A stretch of DNA of 35,767 nt from Myxococcota bacterium (lineage in GTDB: Bacteria > Myxococcota > UBA727 > JAHDBA01). The stretch is taken from assembly GCA_020630615.1 (NCBI GenBank), contig JAHDBA010000006.1, positions 77,006 through 112,772 on the forward strand, written 5' to 3'. Shown here one piece after another: positions 16,421 through 24,204 of this stretch. The position numbers and the translations under genes are program-made. Under the pieces are notes generated by a model. That model saw only the letters and a list, made by a program, of their open reading frames with translations. It had not been told where the DNA came from and made no database searches. Numbering within the stretch: position 1 is the first letter of the stretch; every line of letters begins with the position of its first letter.

Positions 16421-16999
16421 TCAGATTGTTGAGGTGATCTTTCTAATGCTCTTGAGAGCATATCCTTTTGGATAAGTATCTTTCATCGTTGCATGCATCA
16501 GATATGCCCCTTCTATAACACTCAGGATACCCGCTGCCGTTTCACTTAGTTCTTTGTTCTTCTGAAGTTTAGTCTCAGCTTTGAGCAGAATCTTAATCAT
16601 GCGAAATCGATCCTGCATGTGTTTTTGATAGTGCTTTGCAAGCCTCGGTTCGCGAATGGCTTCGCTGGCAATAAATGCCCAAGCATTCACAGCAGATTCC
16701 GATTCGCCGGGGCCAAAGCCAATAAATGCATGCACATACGCATCTAAGCTTTCAGTGCCTCCTTTGCGCTTAATACTAGCATTATAACGCTCATTTACAC
16801 TTGCTGAAAGCGAGTCCGACAATGCGAGTAATATATCCAGTTTGGTTGGGAAGTGATGGTGAATTAAGCCCGGACTAATATCTGCCACTTCTGCAATCTT
16901 CTTAATGCTCGCTTTGGCATAGCCATGAGTCGATATAGCAGCGCACATGGCTTCTACAATAATGGCTTGCATCTCGGCTTTATTACTTGGTCTTCCCAT
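16421..16999 (-). CDS. TetR-family transcriptional repressor
   Basis: The 192-residue product has the N-terminal TetR helix-turn-helix domain (about 8-55: IIVEAMCAAISTHGYAKASI, KKIAEVADISPGLIHHHF, then PTKLDILLAL). The GLIHHHF variant resembles BetI-like regulators. A helical ligand-binding region follows, with no recognisable effector site. It is divergent from the membrane HD-protein gene, and a 16-bp palindrome lies between the two start codons. It most likely represses both itself and that neighbour in the absence of a small ligand (inference). The local sequence is A+T-richer than the flanking hemB and rsmB regions, hinting at later acquisition of this pair. Confidence 0.9.
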   Translation of the reverse strand: MGRPSNKAEMQAIIVEAMCAAISTHGYAKASIKKIAEVADISPGLIHHHFPTKLDILLALSDSLSASVNERYNASIKRKGGTESLDAYVHAFIGFGPGESESAVNAWAFIASEAIREPRLAKHYQKHMQDRFRMIKILLKAETKLQKNKELSETAAGILSVIEGAYLMHATMKDTYPKGYALKSIRKITSTI

Positions 17000-17045
17000 A
17001 GATATCTTGTAGCAAAACAGGCAAAAAGAACAATACTGAAATTGA

Positions 17046-17061
17046 TTGGTTGACCAACCAA
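17046..17061. promoter_or_regulatory. Palindromic operator, probable TetR-family binding site
   Basis: A 7-bp perfect inverted repeat TTGGTTG / CAACCAA has a two-base centre (AC). It sits 47 bp from the tetR start and 33 bp before the HD-gene ATG and overlaps the likely -35 box of the latter. Size, symmetry and position are those of TetR-family operators. Confidence 0.75.
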
Positions 17062-17078
17062 CAGCCCATCTTTATACT
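17050..17078 (+). promoter_or_regulatory. Sigma70-type promoter of the membrane HD gene
   Basis: -35 TTGACC (17050-17055), a 17-base spacer, and -10 TATACT (17073-17078). Each hexamer matches the consensus at five of six positions. The -35 lies inside the palindrome, so a bound repressor would block polymerase. On the opposite strand TTGGTC, 16 bases, TATTGT (17057 down to 17030) is a weaker candidate for tetR. Confidence 0.65.
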
Positions 17079-17094
17079 GGTTCAGGAGACCAAT

Positions 17095-18339
17095 ATGTCA
17101 GAACACTGGGCACTTAAAAATAGAGAATCATGTAAGATGCACAAAAATTTTTCTATGAAACGAACTCCAACTCAAACGATTATCAAAGGCTATGACCAAC
17201 AAGTATATATATGGTCTATTCTTTGGAACTCATTTTTGTACGGTGCGATGGCTATATTCTGTGTGTACTACGTCCAAGCATTTGCGCCAATACTACCAAA
17301 GGGATGCTTAAGTTGGGTAACCATATTCGTTGTTGTACACGTTGTACTGATACACCTGCTGAGGCGAAGACTTCGATACGAAATCCAGTTGTCAAAGTTT
17401 GGTGTTCATTTCACACGCAAATTTTTTGGAATACAATATCAGTATAACTTCTTGGTATGGGAGAGTATTCATATAAATGTTATAGGTAATGGCGATTACG
17501 GACTTGATTCAGGCGGCCATTGTCCACGTAGAATTGAGATCGTCACCAAAGATGCATCTAGCAGGGAGTACCCTTTTGGACATGCTATGGATGCATATTA
17601 TCTCCATAATATTATTACCGTAGAGCAAGAGCGGTTGCTTCATAAAGAGTCACATTTAAAGCCTATCGAAATTCCATACTTTGATCTTCGCAAGAAATAT
17701 ATTGATGCAGTCACTGACTTAGGCTGGGTATTGGAGTATGATCTCTACGATCATATAAATGAAATCATAGAAAAATATCTATTGCCGAACAGGTATTTTC
17801 ATTCCGTCTATCATATTCGGGAAGTGCTTAAAAGTTACGAAGGACATAAGGGCCAAGAGCCGACTACAGTTCTTGCTATCCTTTATCATGATGTCATCTA
17901 TGGTAGTCTCTACAATAAAGGCGCATTGAGTAGTGAGATGCGGAGTGCACGCTTTGCACGCAAACACCTTCGAAGAATTGGCTTGCCTGAAAATCACATA
18001 TTGGAGATTGAAAGAAAGATTGTAGCCACACAAAATCACTCGCGAACACTAGATGAAGACACAAATCTATTCCTTGATTTAGATCAAACAATCCTAGGTG
18101 CACCTGAACGAGAGTATGTTGAGTACGCAGGTCGTATTTGGTTGGAGTTTAAGTGGGTCGGTTTTAAACAATTCATAAAACACAGAAAAGTGTTCCTACG
18201 GGAGCGATTGAAAGCAGAACGAATATTTCATACATCACATTTTTTTGAGAAGTTTGAAAAGGTCGCTCGGACAAACATAGCAAATGAGCTTTCTTGGAAA
18301 GACCAAAGGGACTACGAGCGTTGGGTGGATATCCACTAA
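17095..18339 (+). CDS. Membrane-anchored HD-superfamily phosphohydrolase-like protein
   Basis: The 414-residue product has two membrane segments (about 37-58 and 72-90), then a beta-rich stretch (about 95-175) that may be a PH-like domain. From about residue 190 it carries a domain resembling the predicted metal-dependent HD hydrolases of COG4339. Motifs are YHSVYHIREVL, LAILYHDVIY with the HD pair at 265-266, the SSEMRSARFARKHL helix, ATQNHSR, and LFLDLDQTILGAPEREYVEYA. Cytosolic COG4339 members have only the last domain, so the membrane N-terminus is an addition. The substrate is unknown. Start choice: aggag lies six bases before the ATG at 17095; an in-frame TTG at 17050 lies in the operator. 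Repression by the divergent TetR protein is likely. Base use is A+T-richer than most of the window. Confidence 0.75.
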   Translation: MSEHWALKNRESCKMHKNFSMKRTPTQTIIKGYDQQVYIWSILWNSFLYGAMAIFCVYYVQAFAPILPKGCLSWVTIFVVVHVVLIHLLRRRLRYEIQLSKFGVHFTRKFFGIQYQYNFLVWESIHINVIGNGDYGLDSGGHCPRRIEIVTKDASSREYPFGHAMDAYYLHNIITVEQERLLHKESHLKPIEIPYFDLRKKYIDAVTDLGWVLEYDLYDHINEIIEKYLLPNRYFHSVYHIREVLKSYEGHKGQEPTTVLAILYHDVIYGSLYNKGALSSEMRSARFARKHLRRIGLPENHILEIERKIVATQNHSRTLDEDTNLFLDLDQTILGAPEREYVEYAGRIWLEFKWVGFKQFIKHRKVFLRERLKAERIFHTSHFFEKFEKVARTNIANELSWKDQRDYERWVDIH

Positions 18340-18529
18340 AAAGAATTTGTACAAAGAACCCTCAATCGAAGGCGTCTATCGTTCCGACGATTCCAGTACC
18401 GTCTGCCCGTCTGTCGAGTGTTTCGTGTGCCCCGTGGTAGTGGTAACCCCCGACGGCCCCTGCTTGGATACACCTATTTGAGTGTTAGGTTGAAGTTGAT
18501 GTCACTCGATTTTATTTATGGAACCGAGT

Positions 18530-19159
18530 TCAAGTCAACGCACCAATAAGCAAAACAACCGCCAAGAAATATAAGGGCAGCCCAATTGCGCGATTCAAGA
18601 GAGAACTCTGGATAAATCGCTCTCGGGCAACACAAAGATCAGAGACTGCAAACATCCACACGCCCAAGGCGCATAAAGTTCCGCCGCCGTTGAGCGCGAA
18701 CGTCGTGGCAAAGTTAAGCATAAAGGTAATAATAACGATGTACGTAAAGACTGCTTTTTTAAGGAAGCCCTTGAGGTGACTCTTGAGCCAGCGCCATACA
18801 AGATGTGCGAAAAGTAAAGATGCGAAAAGAGCGCCCCATCGAGGTGAACTCAGCTCGAGATGGAAAATAAAATGTGCAACGAATGCACAATGACCCAAGA
18901 GGAATGCGGAGAGCCCGCTCAGAAAGAGAAGACGCGAAGAGCCAAGCAAAAGAAGGTCGCCCCACCAGCAGGCAGAGAAGGCGAATGCGAGAAAGAGTTT
19001 GGGCTCAGGTGTCAACAACGAGAAGCCTATACCAAGCCCACAAAGGATTGTGGATAAGAACATCTTTGTGAGCGCTCCAAACAAAGGAACACGCTTCGAG
19101 AAGAAGGCTGCAAGAAACCCGCCGACTAAGGCAAGTGGTGAAAAGCATATCGTAAACAT
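18530..19159 (-). CDS. YhhN/TMEM86-family membrane protein (lysoplasmalogenase-like)
   Basis: A very hydrophobic 209-residue protein with about seven to eight membrane segments. The C-terminal part matches the YhhN/TMEM86 pattern: LCALGVWMFAVSDLCVARER, then IGLPLYFLAVVLLIG, with the conserved SD pair inside a membrane helix and an earlier WWGDLLLL segment holding an Asp. Animal TMEM86 proteins hydrolyse the vinyl-ether bond of lysoplasmalogens; the bacterial role is less settled. The ATG at 19159 has only a close gggg. About 190 bp between this gene's end and the HD gene hold nothing I can identify. Confidence 0.75.
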   Translation of the reverse strand: MFTICFSPLALVGGFLAAFFSKRVPLFGALTKMFLSTILCGLGIGFSLLTPEPKLFLAFAFSACWWGDLLLLGSSRLLFLSGLSAFLLGHCAFVAHFIFHLELSSPRWGALFASLLFAHLVWRWLKSHLKGFLKKAVFTYIVIITFMLNFATTFALNGGGTLCALGVWMFAVSDLCVARERFIQSSLLNRAIGLPLYFLAVVLLIGALT

Positions 19160-19257
19160 GCCCCATGTTAGCTATTCGCAAATTGCTTTTAAAATTTTTG
19201 AAAAAAGAAAAAGCGTTGGTGTAAAGGTTGCAGCCGTATGGGTACGGCAACACGAAC

Positions 19258-19913
19258 TTAAAAAGGCGAGATATTGTCTTGAAGAATCTGGGGACGATTC
19301 CAACGTTCGATTGGACTCACTGGACTTTGCGAGGTAATTCGTTTGTGCGGCCTTGCAATCGCGCCACCTTGGCCATAAAGCCACAGAATAAGATTGTGAC
19401 GGTCTCCCTTTGTAATCGGCATTGAAGTGGGCGGGATCGAGCCATGATGGATCAGGGCTTCGCGGGGTTTGAATGAGAGGTCGATGGTTTTGCCGGCTGC
19501 TTCCACGATGCTTCTACTGCGCATCGCAGTTGCGGATTGTAAAGCAATGGGTCGAGTCGACCGGCAATGTCGTCATGATGTGTCTCCCATACTCGCCACG
19601 CATCTCGGAATAGGTCTGCATGCTGATTCCAAAATTGCTTTAAACTTGTGTCACGCATGAGCATCGCTTCTCGCGAGGGCAATTAAAATAGTTTTGCATG
19701 TTCATATGAGTTTGAGCGCATGGCAAGGAATCTGGCGACCTTCGTATCAAGAGGTAAGGGCTTTTCGTTTATACTTTGTTTGAGCGCAATGCATTCTTCA
19801 TAGACTAAGTTAAGCTCAGAAGCATAGGGGACTTGTTGACTCCAGGAGAACAATGCGCGCGAACCCAAATAAGAATCAAATGTTCGTGCTAAGCTTGTTG
19901 ATTGCGCTCCCAT
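19258..19913 (-). pseudogene. Decayed 2OG-Fe(II) oxygenase-like gene
   Basis: On the minus strand one frame runs from about 19913 to a TAA at 19685-19683, then continues in the same frame as LPSREAMLMRDTSLKQFWNQ to RLDPLLYNPQLRCAVEASW. The following coding signal jumps to another frame (from about 19510 to 19258): KPREALIHHGSIPPTSMPIT, then KGDRHNLILWLYGQGG. The last part matches the C-terminal end of prolyl-hydroxylase-type 2OG-Fe(II) oxygenases (H-x-G...PI-x-x-G-x-R-x-NL-x-x-W). The distal metal His is replaced, and the HxD-bearing core is absent between the two pieces. One in-frame stop, one frame change and an apparent internal deletion indicate a pseudogene. The N-terminal half is not recognised on its own, and its start is uncertain because it overlaps the next pseudogene. 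Confidence 0.5.
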
Positions 19914-20264
19914 CTTGCGAAAAGCGAAGTGCCGAGAGAAGTATTCAAAAATTCTTGACCGCTTCCGACTCACTAGAAAATCAACAAGGGACAGCGAGAG
20001 TGACGATGACAAAGAAGCACATGCACGAGTTCAGCCACCCCCAAAAAGGAGCCCCATGAAAGTAAACGAGAGACCTGGGCAAGAGAAAAAGACAGTTTCC
20101 CAAGAAGCCCCAGACTTCAGTCTTCTTTCCCCCAAAGGAGAAGCCCGCCTGCAGAGGTTCGACCTGAACTTCTAAATGCTGTGAAGAATTTTGTATCGGG
20201 ACAAAGGATCAGCCAAGAGCAGCACCCAAGTGTTGGATGCTCGATCAAGTGGAGAAACAATTAG
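19853..20264 (+). pseudogene. Decayed thioredoxin/AhpC-TSA-like lipoprotein gene with core deletion
   Basis: The 5' end looks like a genuine gene start: aggag four bases before an ATG, then MRANPNKNQMFVLSLLIALP followed by SCEKRS, a lipoprotein signal with lipobox Cys22. In a second frame (20056-20175) comes VSQEAPDFSLLSPKGE, the standard entry of AhpC/TSA-type thioredoxin folds. In a third frame (about 20140-20264) comes EVRPELLNAVKNFVSGQRIS, then QEQHPSVGCSIKWRNN and a stop, the usual C-terminus of the same family. The roughly 100 residues between, including the CxxC redox site, are missing. Two frame changes and the loss of the core make function very unlikely. The first two pieces meet in an ATGA overlap. 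Confidence 0.6.
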
Positions 20265-20309
20265 TGCTTCACACCGCGCAAGCGTAGGCGTGTGCGTAAA
20301 TGGATGTCG

Positions 20310-21431
20310 CTAATTTATAACAGAATAGTAGAAACCATCGCTGTCATCGTTGTCAGGGGTCATCAATCTGCCCTCGGGAAGTGAATCGTGCTCGTTTTCC
20401 GCACTTAAAACAGAACATGTTGCATACACCAAGCGCCCCCCAGGTGCGAGCAAGGATTTTGCATGTTGAATAAGTTTGGATTGCAGGGCGGTATAATGGG
20501 GGACTGAGTCTTCACGAAGGCGAAGATGAATATCAGGCTGGCGACGAAGCGTGCCAGACCCAGTGCAGGGTGCGTCAACGAGGATCCGGTCGAAGCCAGT
20601 ATCCCGAAATTCAAGTGCGTCAGCCACAACATGACGGATGCCTTTTCCCTTCGGGCAGGCCCGAAGTCGATGTTCGTTAATATCAAGACACACCAATTCA
20701 CGTGGACTTTGATGTGCAATCAGGCGCGATTTGCCGCCGCCGCCAGCGCACATGTCCAAGACTCGGTGCCCTTGTTCAACCCGAAGGGCAGAAACGATGA
20801 TTTGCGAACCCAAGTCCATTGGCCATACATCGAGTGCTCTTCCATTTTGCGTTTGATGACCTTTATTGACCTGTTCTAGAACCTCTTTGCGAAGTCGCTT
20901 CTCAGCACGAAGCGCACTCGTGCAGATGTCGACAGGAGAGACGTGTCCACCCATGAAATTGCATGCGTGTTGTGGGTCATTGCTTGCAAAGAATGCTGGT
21001 CCTTCTTCGAAGAACTTGGAGGATGCAACGCGAGATTCAGGCCCAAGTTTACTGCTGAGATGGCGGCGCATCCATTTTGGCCATGCGGCTTGAGAAGGGT
21101 TATAGTCTGCAACACTCGGAACACCATCAAGAAGCTCTTGGTGTTCTTCAAAACCAGGCTTGGTGACGAGTGTTCGTAGTTCAAGCAAGTCACGTTTCCG
21201 ACGTGACAGCCTCGCATTTTGCCGTGCAGAAAGCGATTCTTTGACCAGGTCTTCCAGCCAGATTTGATTTCGCATGTATCCAAAGATTAAGTCGCGAACA
21301 CGTCTTCGATCTTTTGCGTAAAGTTTCTTCAATGCCATATTCTTGGAGAGCAATTGTCGAATAGGAGTATTGGATGCGCGCCATGCTGCGAGAGCCTCTA
21401 AGAGTATGGAGTGGATTTCCTGAGCTTTCAC
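20310..21431 (-). CDS. rsmB: RsmB-like 16S rRNA (cytosine-C5) methyltransferase
   Basis: RsmB uses S-adenosylmethionine to methylate C967 of 16S rRNA. The 373-residue product has an N-terminal NusB-like helical domain (1-75) and a Rossmann methyltransferase domain. Visible motifs are the SAM loop LDMCAGGGGKSRL (225-237), LVCLDINEHRL, the PC motif VDAPCTGSGTLRR with C289, and the TC motif VYATCSV with the catalytic C339. The C-terminus is somewhat shorter than in E. coli RsmB (429 residues). The GTG start at 21431 has aaggtga upstream. Other NOL1/NOP2/Sun members are possible, but the NusB-like part favours RsmB. Confidence 0.85.
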   Translation of the reverse strand: MKAQEIHSILLEALAAWRASNTPIRQLLSKNMALKKLYAKDRRRVRDLIFGYMRNQIWLEDLVKESLSARQNARLSRRKRDLLELRTLVTKPGFEEHQELLDGVPSVADYNPSQAAWPKWMRRHLSSKLGPESRVASSKFFEEGPAFFASNDPQHACNFMGGHVSPVDICTSALRAEKRLRKEVLEQVNKGHQTQNGRALDVWPMDLGSQIIVSALRVEQGHRVLDMCAGGGGKSRLIAHQSPRELVCLDINEHRLRACPKGKGIRHVVADALEFRDTGFDRILVDAPCTGSGTLRRQPDIHLRLREDSVPHYTALQSKLIQHAKSLLAPGGRLVYATCSVLSAENEHDSLPEGRLMTPDNDDSDGFYYSVIN

Positions 21432-21600
21432 GCGTCACCTTCACAAATAGGAAGAGGGTTTCAGATGGGTATCGAAAACGCAAGGTGTCACGCAAAGACT
21501 CTTTTAAAACACGACAACCGAACTCGAGAGCTTTCTCGTAAGGTATAAATAAAACCTGCCTTATGTTTGTTAAGACAACCCACTTCAGTTAGTGTGCGAC

Positions 21601-22113
21601 ATGGATCAAGAGCTCGGTGATGCTTGTCGTGAATATGAATATGCGCTTGAACGCGTGGTCGCTTCTCAATCCGGGCTCGATGATGAAAGTTTGGAAAAAG
21701 AGACGATTCTTGGGTTGTCTCGTGCGGAAGAGCTTCTGAAGCGACAACGAACCCGCTATTGGATGAAAGAGTTTTCCTTTTCGCAACCTATTGGGAAAGC
21801 TGGCCTGGCTCTTTTGGTGGTGACAGTCTTAGAAATATTCTTCCCTGCATTGATGGGCGAATGGTGGTGGCGTGCCTTAATGTTGTTGGCGTTGGTGCTT
21901 CTTGTGGTTTTGGTGGCCATGCGACTCCGCCGGTGGTGGTTCAAAATTGAATCGATTGAATTCGGAAAACATGCGAAGTACGAAAAGTCTGCGAATCGCC
22001 AACTTGCTCGTGTGCGCAAAGTACTGAAGTTTTCTAGAGTAAAACCACGGTCGGTATCGGGAAGCGAAAGTGTCTCCGTTCCCTCCTATGTTGATGAAGT
22101 TGATGATGTGTAG
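21601..22113 (+). CDS. Unrecognised small membrane protein
   Basis: The 170-residue product has a charged helical N-terminus (1-60, likely coiled coil), two adjacent membrane segments (about 67-87 and 91-110, separated by GEWWW) and a basic cytoplasmic tail rich in Lys, Arg and Ser. The hairpin topology with both ends in the cytoplasm suggests a small inner-membrane protein. I do not recognise a family. The start is uncertain: ATG at 21601 or GTG at 21592, neither with a clear ribosome binding site. The MFS gene follows after 28 bp, so the two may be co-transcribed. Confidence 0.55.
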   Translation: MDQELGDACREYEYALERVVASQSGLDDESLEKETILGLSRAEELLKRQRTRYWMKEFSFSQPIGKAGLALLVVTVLEIFFPALMGEWWWRALMLLALVLLVVLVAMRLRRWWFKIESIEFGKHAKYEKSANRQLARVRKVLKFSRVKPRSVSGSESVSVPSYVDEVDDV

Positions 22114-22141
22114 AACCTTACGATCGATACCCTAAAGTGCA

Positions 22142-23458
22142 GTGACTCCTACCTTGCCATACTTAAACTGTTCTCAAAAGGAGTCGAAGCGTTCGCTTCG
22201 ATTTCTTTTGGGGGCCTTACTGCTATCGGGGATCGCACAAGGGATGACACTTGTTGCTGTACCGTGGTTTATTGTTGCGCATTCGACATCCGGGGAACTT
22301 TGGAACCGCGCATACCTCATCATCACGGCTCTAATCTTGCCGTGGAGTTGGTTTGCTGGAAAGTTAGTCGATTCTTATCGAAAGAAAGACATCTTTATTG
22401 CCGAATACATTTTAGGTGGGCTCACGCTGATGGCAGCCTCGATTCTGTGTCGTATGGGCATCAATATGCTTCATATTGCATTGGGTGTGTTCGCGTATAA
22501 TTATTTCCTATTTAATATTCACTACCCAGCGCTCTATGCATACGTGCAATCTCTGTACGCGAAAGAAGATTACATTCAAGCTGCCAGTTCAATCGAGATT
22601 CAAGGGCAGATTTCAAATATGCTGGGTGGCGTTTTGGCCGCTTTGCTCATGGGGGCCGGGAGCTTTGGTGACTTCTTTGGGGTGAAGCTGGCTTCGTGGG
22701 AGCTTAAGGACGTGCTTCTCTTGGATGGGATGACGTATTTATGCGCGTTGGTCCCAATTACTATGATTGCCCGAGACAAATCACCACGCAAAAAGGAAAG
22801 ACGGTCTGGCACGAACACTACCTTAGAGAAAACAACGATACACCGTGAGAGCGTTTCGTTTTCAGAGGCAATTGATTATCTACGGGAGAACCCAGGGCTT
22901 TTATTGATTGGTTTTGCGTCATACCTTCTTTTTGCCGCGATTCTTGTCGAGGGTTTCTACGTGTCACTACTTTACGTGCGCGTGTACTTTGAATCCGGCA
23001 TCGTTGTATACGGATTTGGGGAAGCATTTTTTTCCTTCGGTGCGCTGGTGGTTGGTGGCGTACTTGCATTCACAACACTTAGAAACAATGAAAGTCGAAC
23101 GCTCGATGCTCTGATTCTATCGATAGGTTTGGGTTCACTATGCTTTGCATGTTTGGCTTTTTGGCCGAATTCACTGGCTTTCGTTTCCACAATGTTCACG
23201 CTCGGCATTGCGAACGCGGCGACGCGGGTGCTTCGCACGAGTTATCTGATGCAGAGAGTTCGTCATGATGTCTACGGTCGCGTGGCCAACATCTTAACAT
23301 CAAGCAATGTGTTGGCACGTCTTTTCCTTCTGGGACTTGTTGGGCACGGTGGCATGCGTGATGAACCGCGACTCGCTTTTGCCCTTCTCGCTGGGGTGGT
23401 CCTGACCGGGGCGATTCTTCTGACTGTTGCCCGTTTTCGCTACATGCAAAAGAAGTGA
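22142..23458 (+). CDS. Major facilitator superfamily transporter
   Basis: The 438-residue product has 10-12 hydrophobic membrane segments in two halves joined by a basic loop (about 218-240, PRKKERRSG). The first half has the LVDSYRKKDIF loop at the place of the MFS motif A between helices 2 and 3. The overall pattern resembles drug/siderophore exporters of the EntS/MFS_3 type, but the substrate cannot be told. GTG at 22142 is the only start that keeps the first helix. Its end overlaps the convergent lipoprotein gene by 19 bases. Confidence 0.8.
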   Translation: MTPTLPYLNCSQKESKRSLRFLLGALLLSGIAQGMTLVAVPWFIVAHSTSGELWNRAYLIITALILPWSWFAGKLVDSYRKKDIFIAEYILGGLTLMAASILCRMGINMLHIALGVFAYNYFLFNIHYPALYAYVQSLYAKEDYIQAASSIEIQGQISNMLGGVLAALLMGAGSFGDFFGVKLASWELKDVLLLDGMTYLCALVPITMIARDKSPRKKERRSGTNTTLEKTTIHRESVSFSEAIDYLRENPGLLLIGFASYLLFAAILVEGFYVSLLYVRVYFESGIVVYGFGEAFFSFGALVVGGVLAFTTLRNNESRTLDALILSIGLGSLCFACLAFWPNSLAFVSTMFTLGIANAATRVLRTSYLMQRVRHDVYGRVANILTSSNVLARLFLLGLVGHGGMRDEPRLAFALLAGVVLTGAILLTVARFRYMQKK

Positions 23459-23844
23459 ACGAAATCACCATAAGACCCAATTTCGCAAATCTCCCCAACG
23501 GCACAGTTCAAATCATCAAAGCATTCGTTCAATGCATGAACATCAACATCCGGTAAGCAAACGCTTTGACACTCAGGTCCATCGGTATCCAGACAGGTAT
23601 CAAGGTACCAACATAGTTCGTCCGCAAAACAATCGTTATCCTCATAGCAGATCGCGTACTGAGCTCGAATATTGCCATTCGCACCATCAATTATAACGAC
23701 ATCCGGGTCGTCGCTGTCAATGAAACAGCCAAGGGAGGACACCCAAAGAGTCATCAGAAGCATAATTGGAATTGAAAAGATTCCGCCTACGTTTTGTTTT
23801 CTTGAGATGTGACCTTGCTTCAAAAGCTCTGGTTTCCTTATCAT
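23440..23844 (-). CDS. Cysteine-rich lipoprotein
   Basis: The 134-residue product carries a lipoprotein signal (IPIMLLMTLWVSSLGC, lipid-attached Cys40) after a long basic N-region. The mature part is about 95 residues, acidic and Cys-rich. It has paired units of the kind CYEDNDCFADELCWYLDTC and CFDDLNCAVGEICEIG, each with Asp between close Cys. Such C-x(4)-D-C-x(4-5)-C units recur in surface lipoproteins of Myxococcota and Bradymonadales and are likely disulfide-bonded (inference). Function is unknown. The ribosome binding site (aaggag) lies ten bases before the ATG, a little far. Confidence 0.65.
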   Translation of the reverse strand: MIRKPELLKQGHISRKQNVGGIFSIPIMLLMTLWVSSLGCFIDSDDPDVVIIDGANGNIRAQYAICYEDNDCFADELCWYLDTCLDTDGPECQSVCLPDVDVHALNECFDDLNCAVGEICEIGSYGDFVHFFCM

Positions 23845-24012
23845 TTCGTGTGTGCTCCTTATTGTTCTCGGCGTAGAATCGCGGCGCAGGAGACCCTTAA
23901 AGAACTCGTGCCAAGTTACTCATCACCAACCGCCCTATAACTTTGACGTTTCAAACAAGGGTATATTCATTCACTATTTTTGTTCACAATTAGTGCTTTT
24001 TATCAACGTGTT

Positions 24013-24192
24013 ATGGCAGAGTTGGGTATGCGTGAGTCGGAAGTACAATGCCCCTATTGTGGTGAATTTCAGATTTTATGTTTTGAAGAAGACCTAAAAG
24101 GATCGTGGGTTCAAGACTGTGAAGTATGTTGCAATCCTTGGCAGGTACACTTTTCAGAGCAATTGGGCTTGAGAGTCGAACGAGCACAGTAG
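24013..24192 (+). CDS. CPxCG-type small zinc-ribbon-like protein
   Basis: A 59-residue protein with two Cys pairs, VQCPYCGE near residue 13 and QDCEVCCNPW near 38, spaced as in the Cys-rich CPxCG family. The pairs probably bind one zinc. Function in the family is unknown. ATG at 24013 gives the usual length; an in-frame ATG at 23980 would add an unusual N-terminus and one at 24028 would shorten it. It ends 12 bases before hrpB, so the two are likely one transcript. Confidence 0.75.
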   Translation: MAELGMRESEVQCPYCGEFQILCFEEDLKGSWVQDCEVCCNPWQVHFSEQLGLRVERAQ

Positions 24193-24204
24193 GAGGTCTT
24201 TGCT

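Noticed and set aside
17050..17094. TTG start at 17050 for the membrane HD protein
   Set aside because: It lies inside the operator and -35 box; the ATG at 17095 has aggag six bases upstream.
18340..18529. Intergenic 190 bp after the HD gene, checked for tRNA, terminator or attachment site
   Set aside because: No cloverleaf, no T-tailed hairpin and no direct repeat was found by eye.
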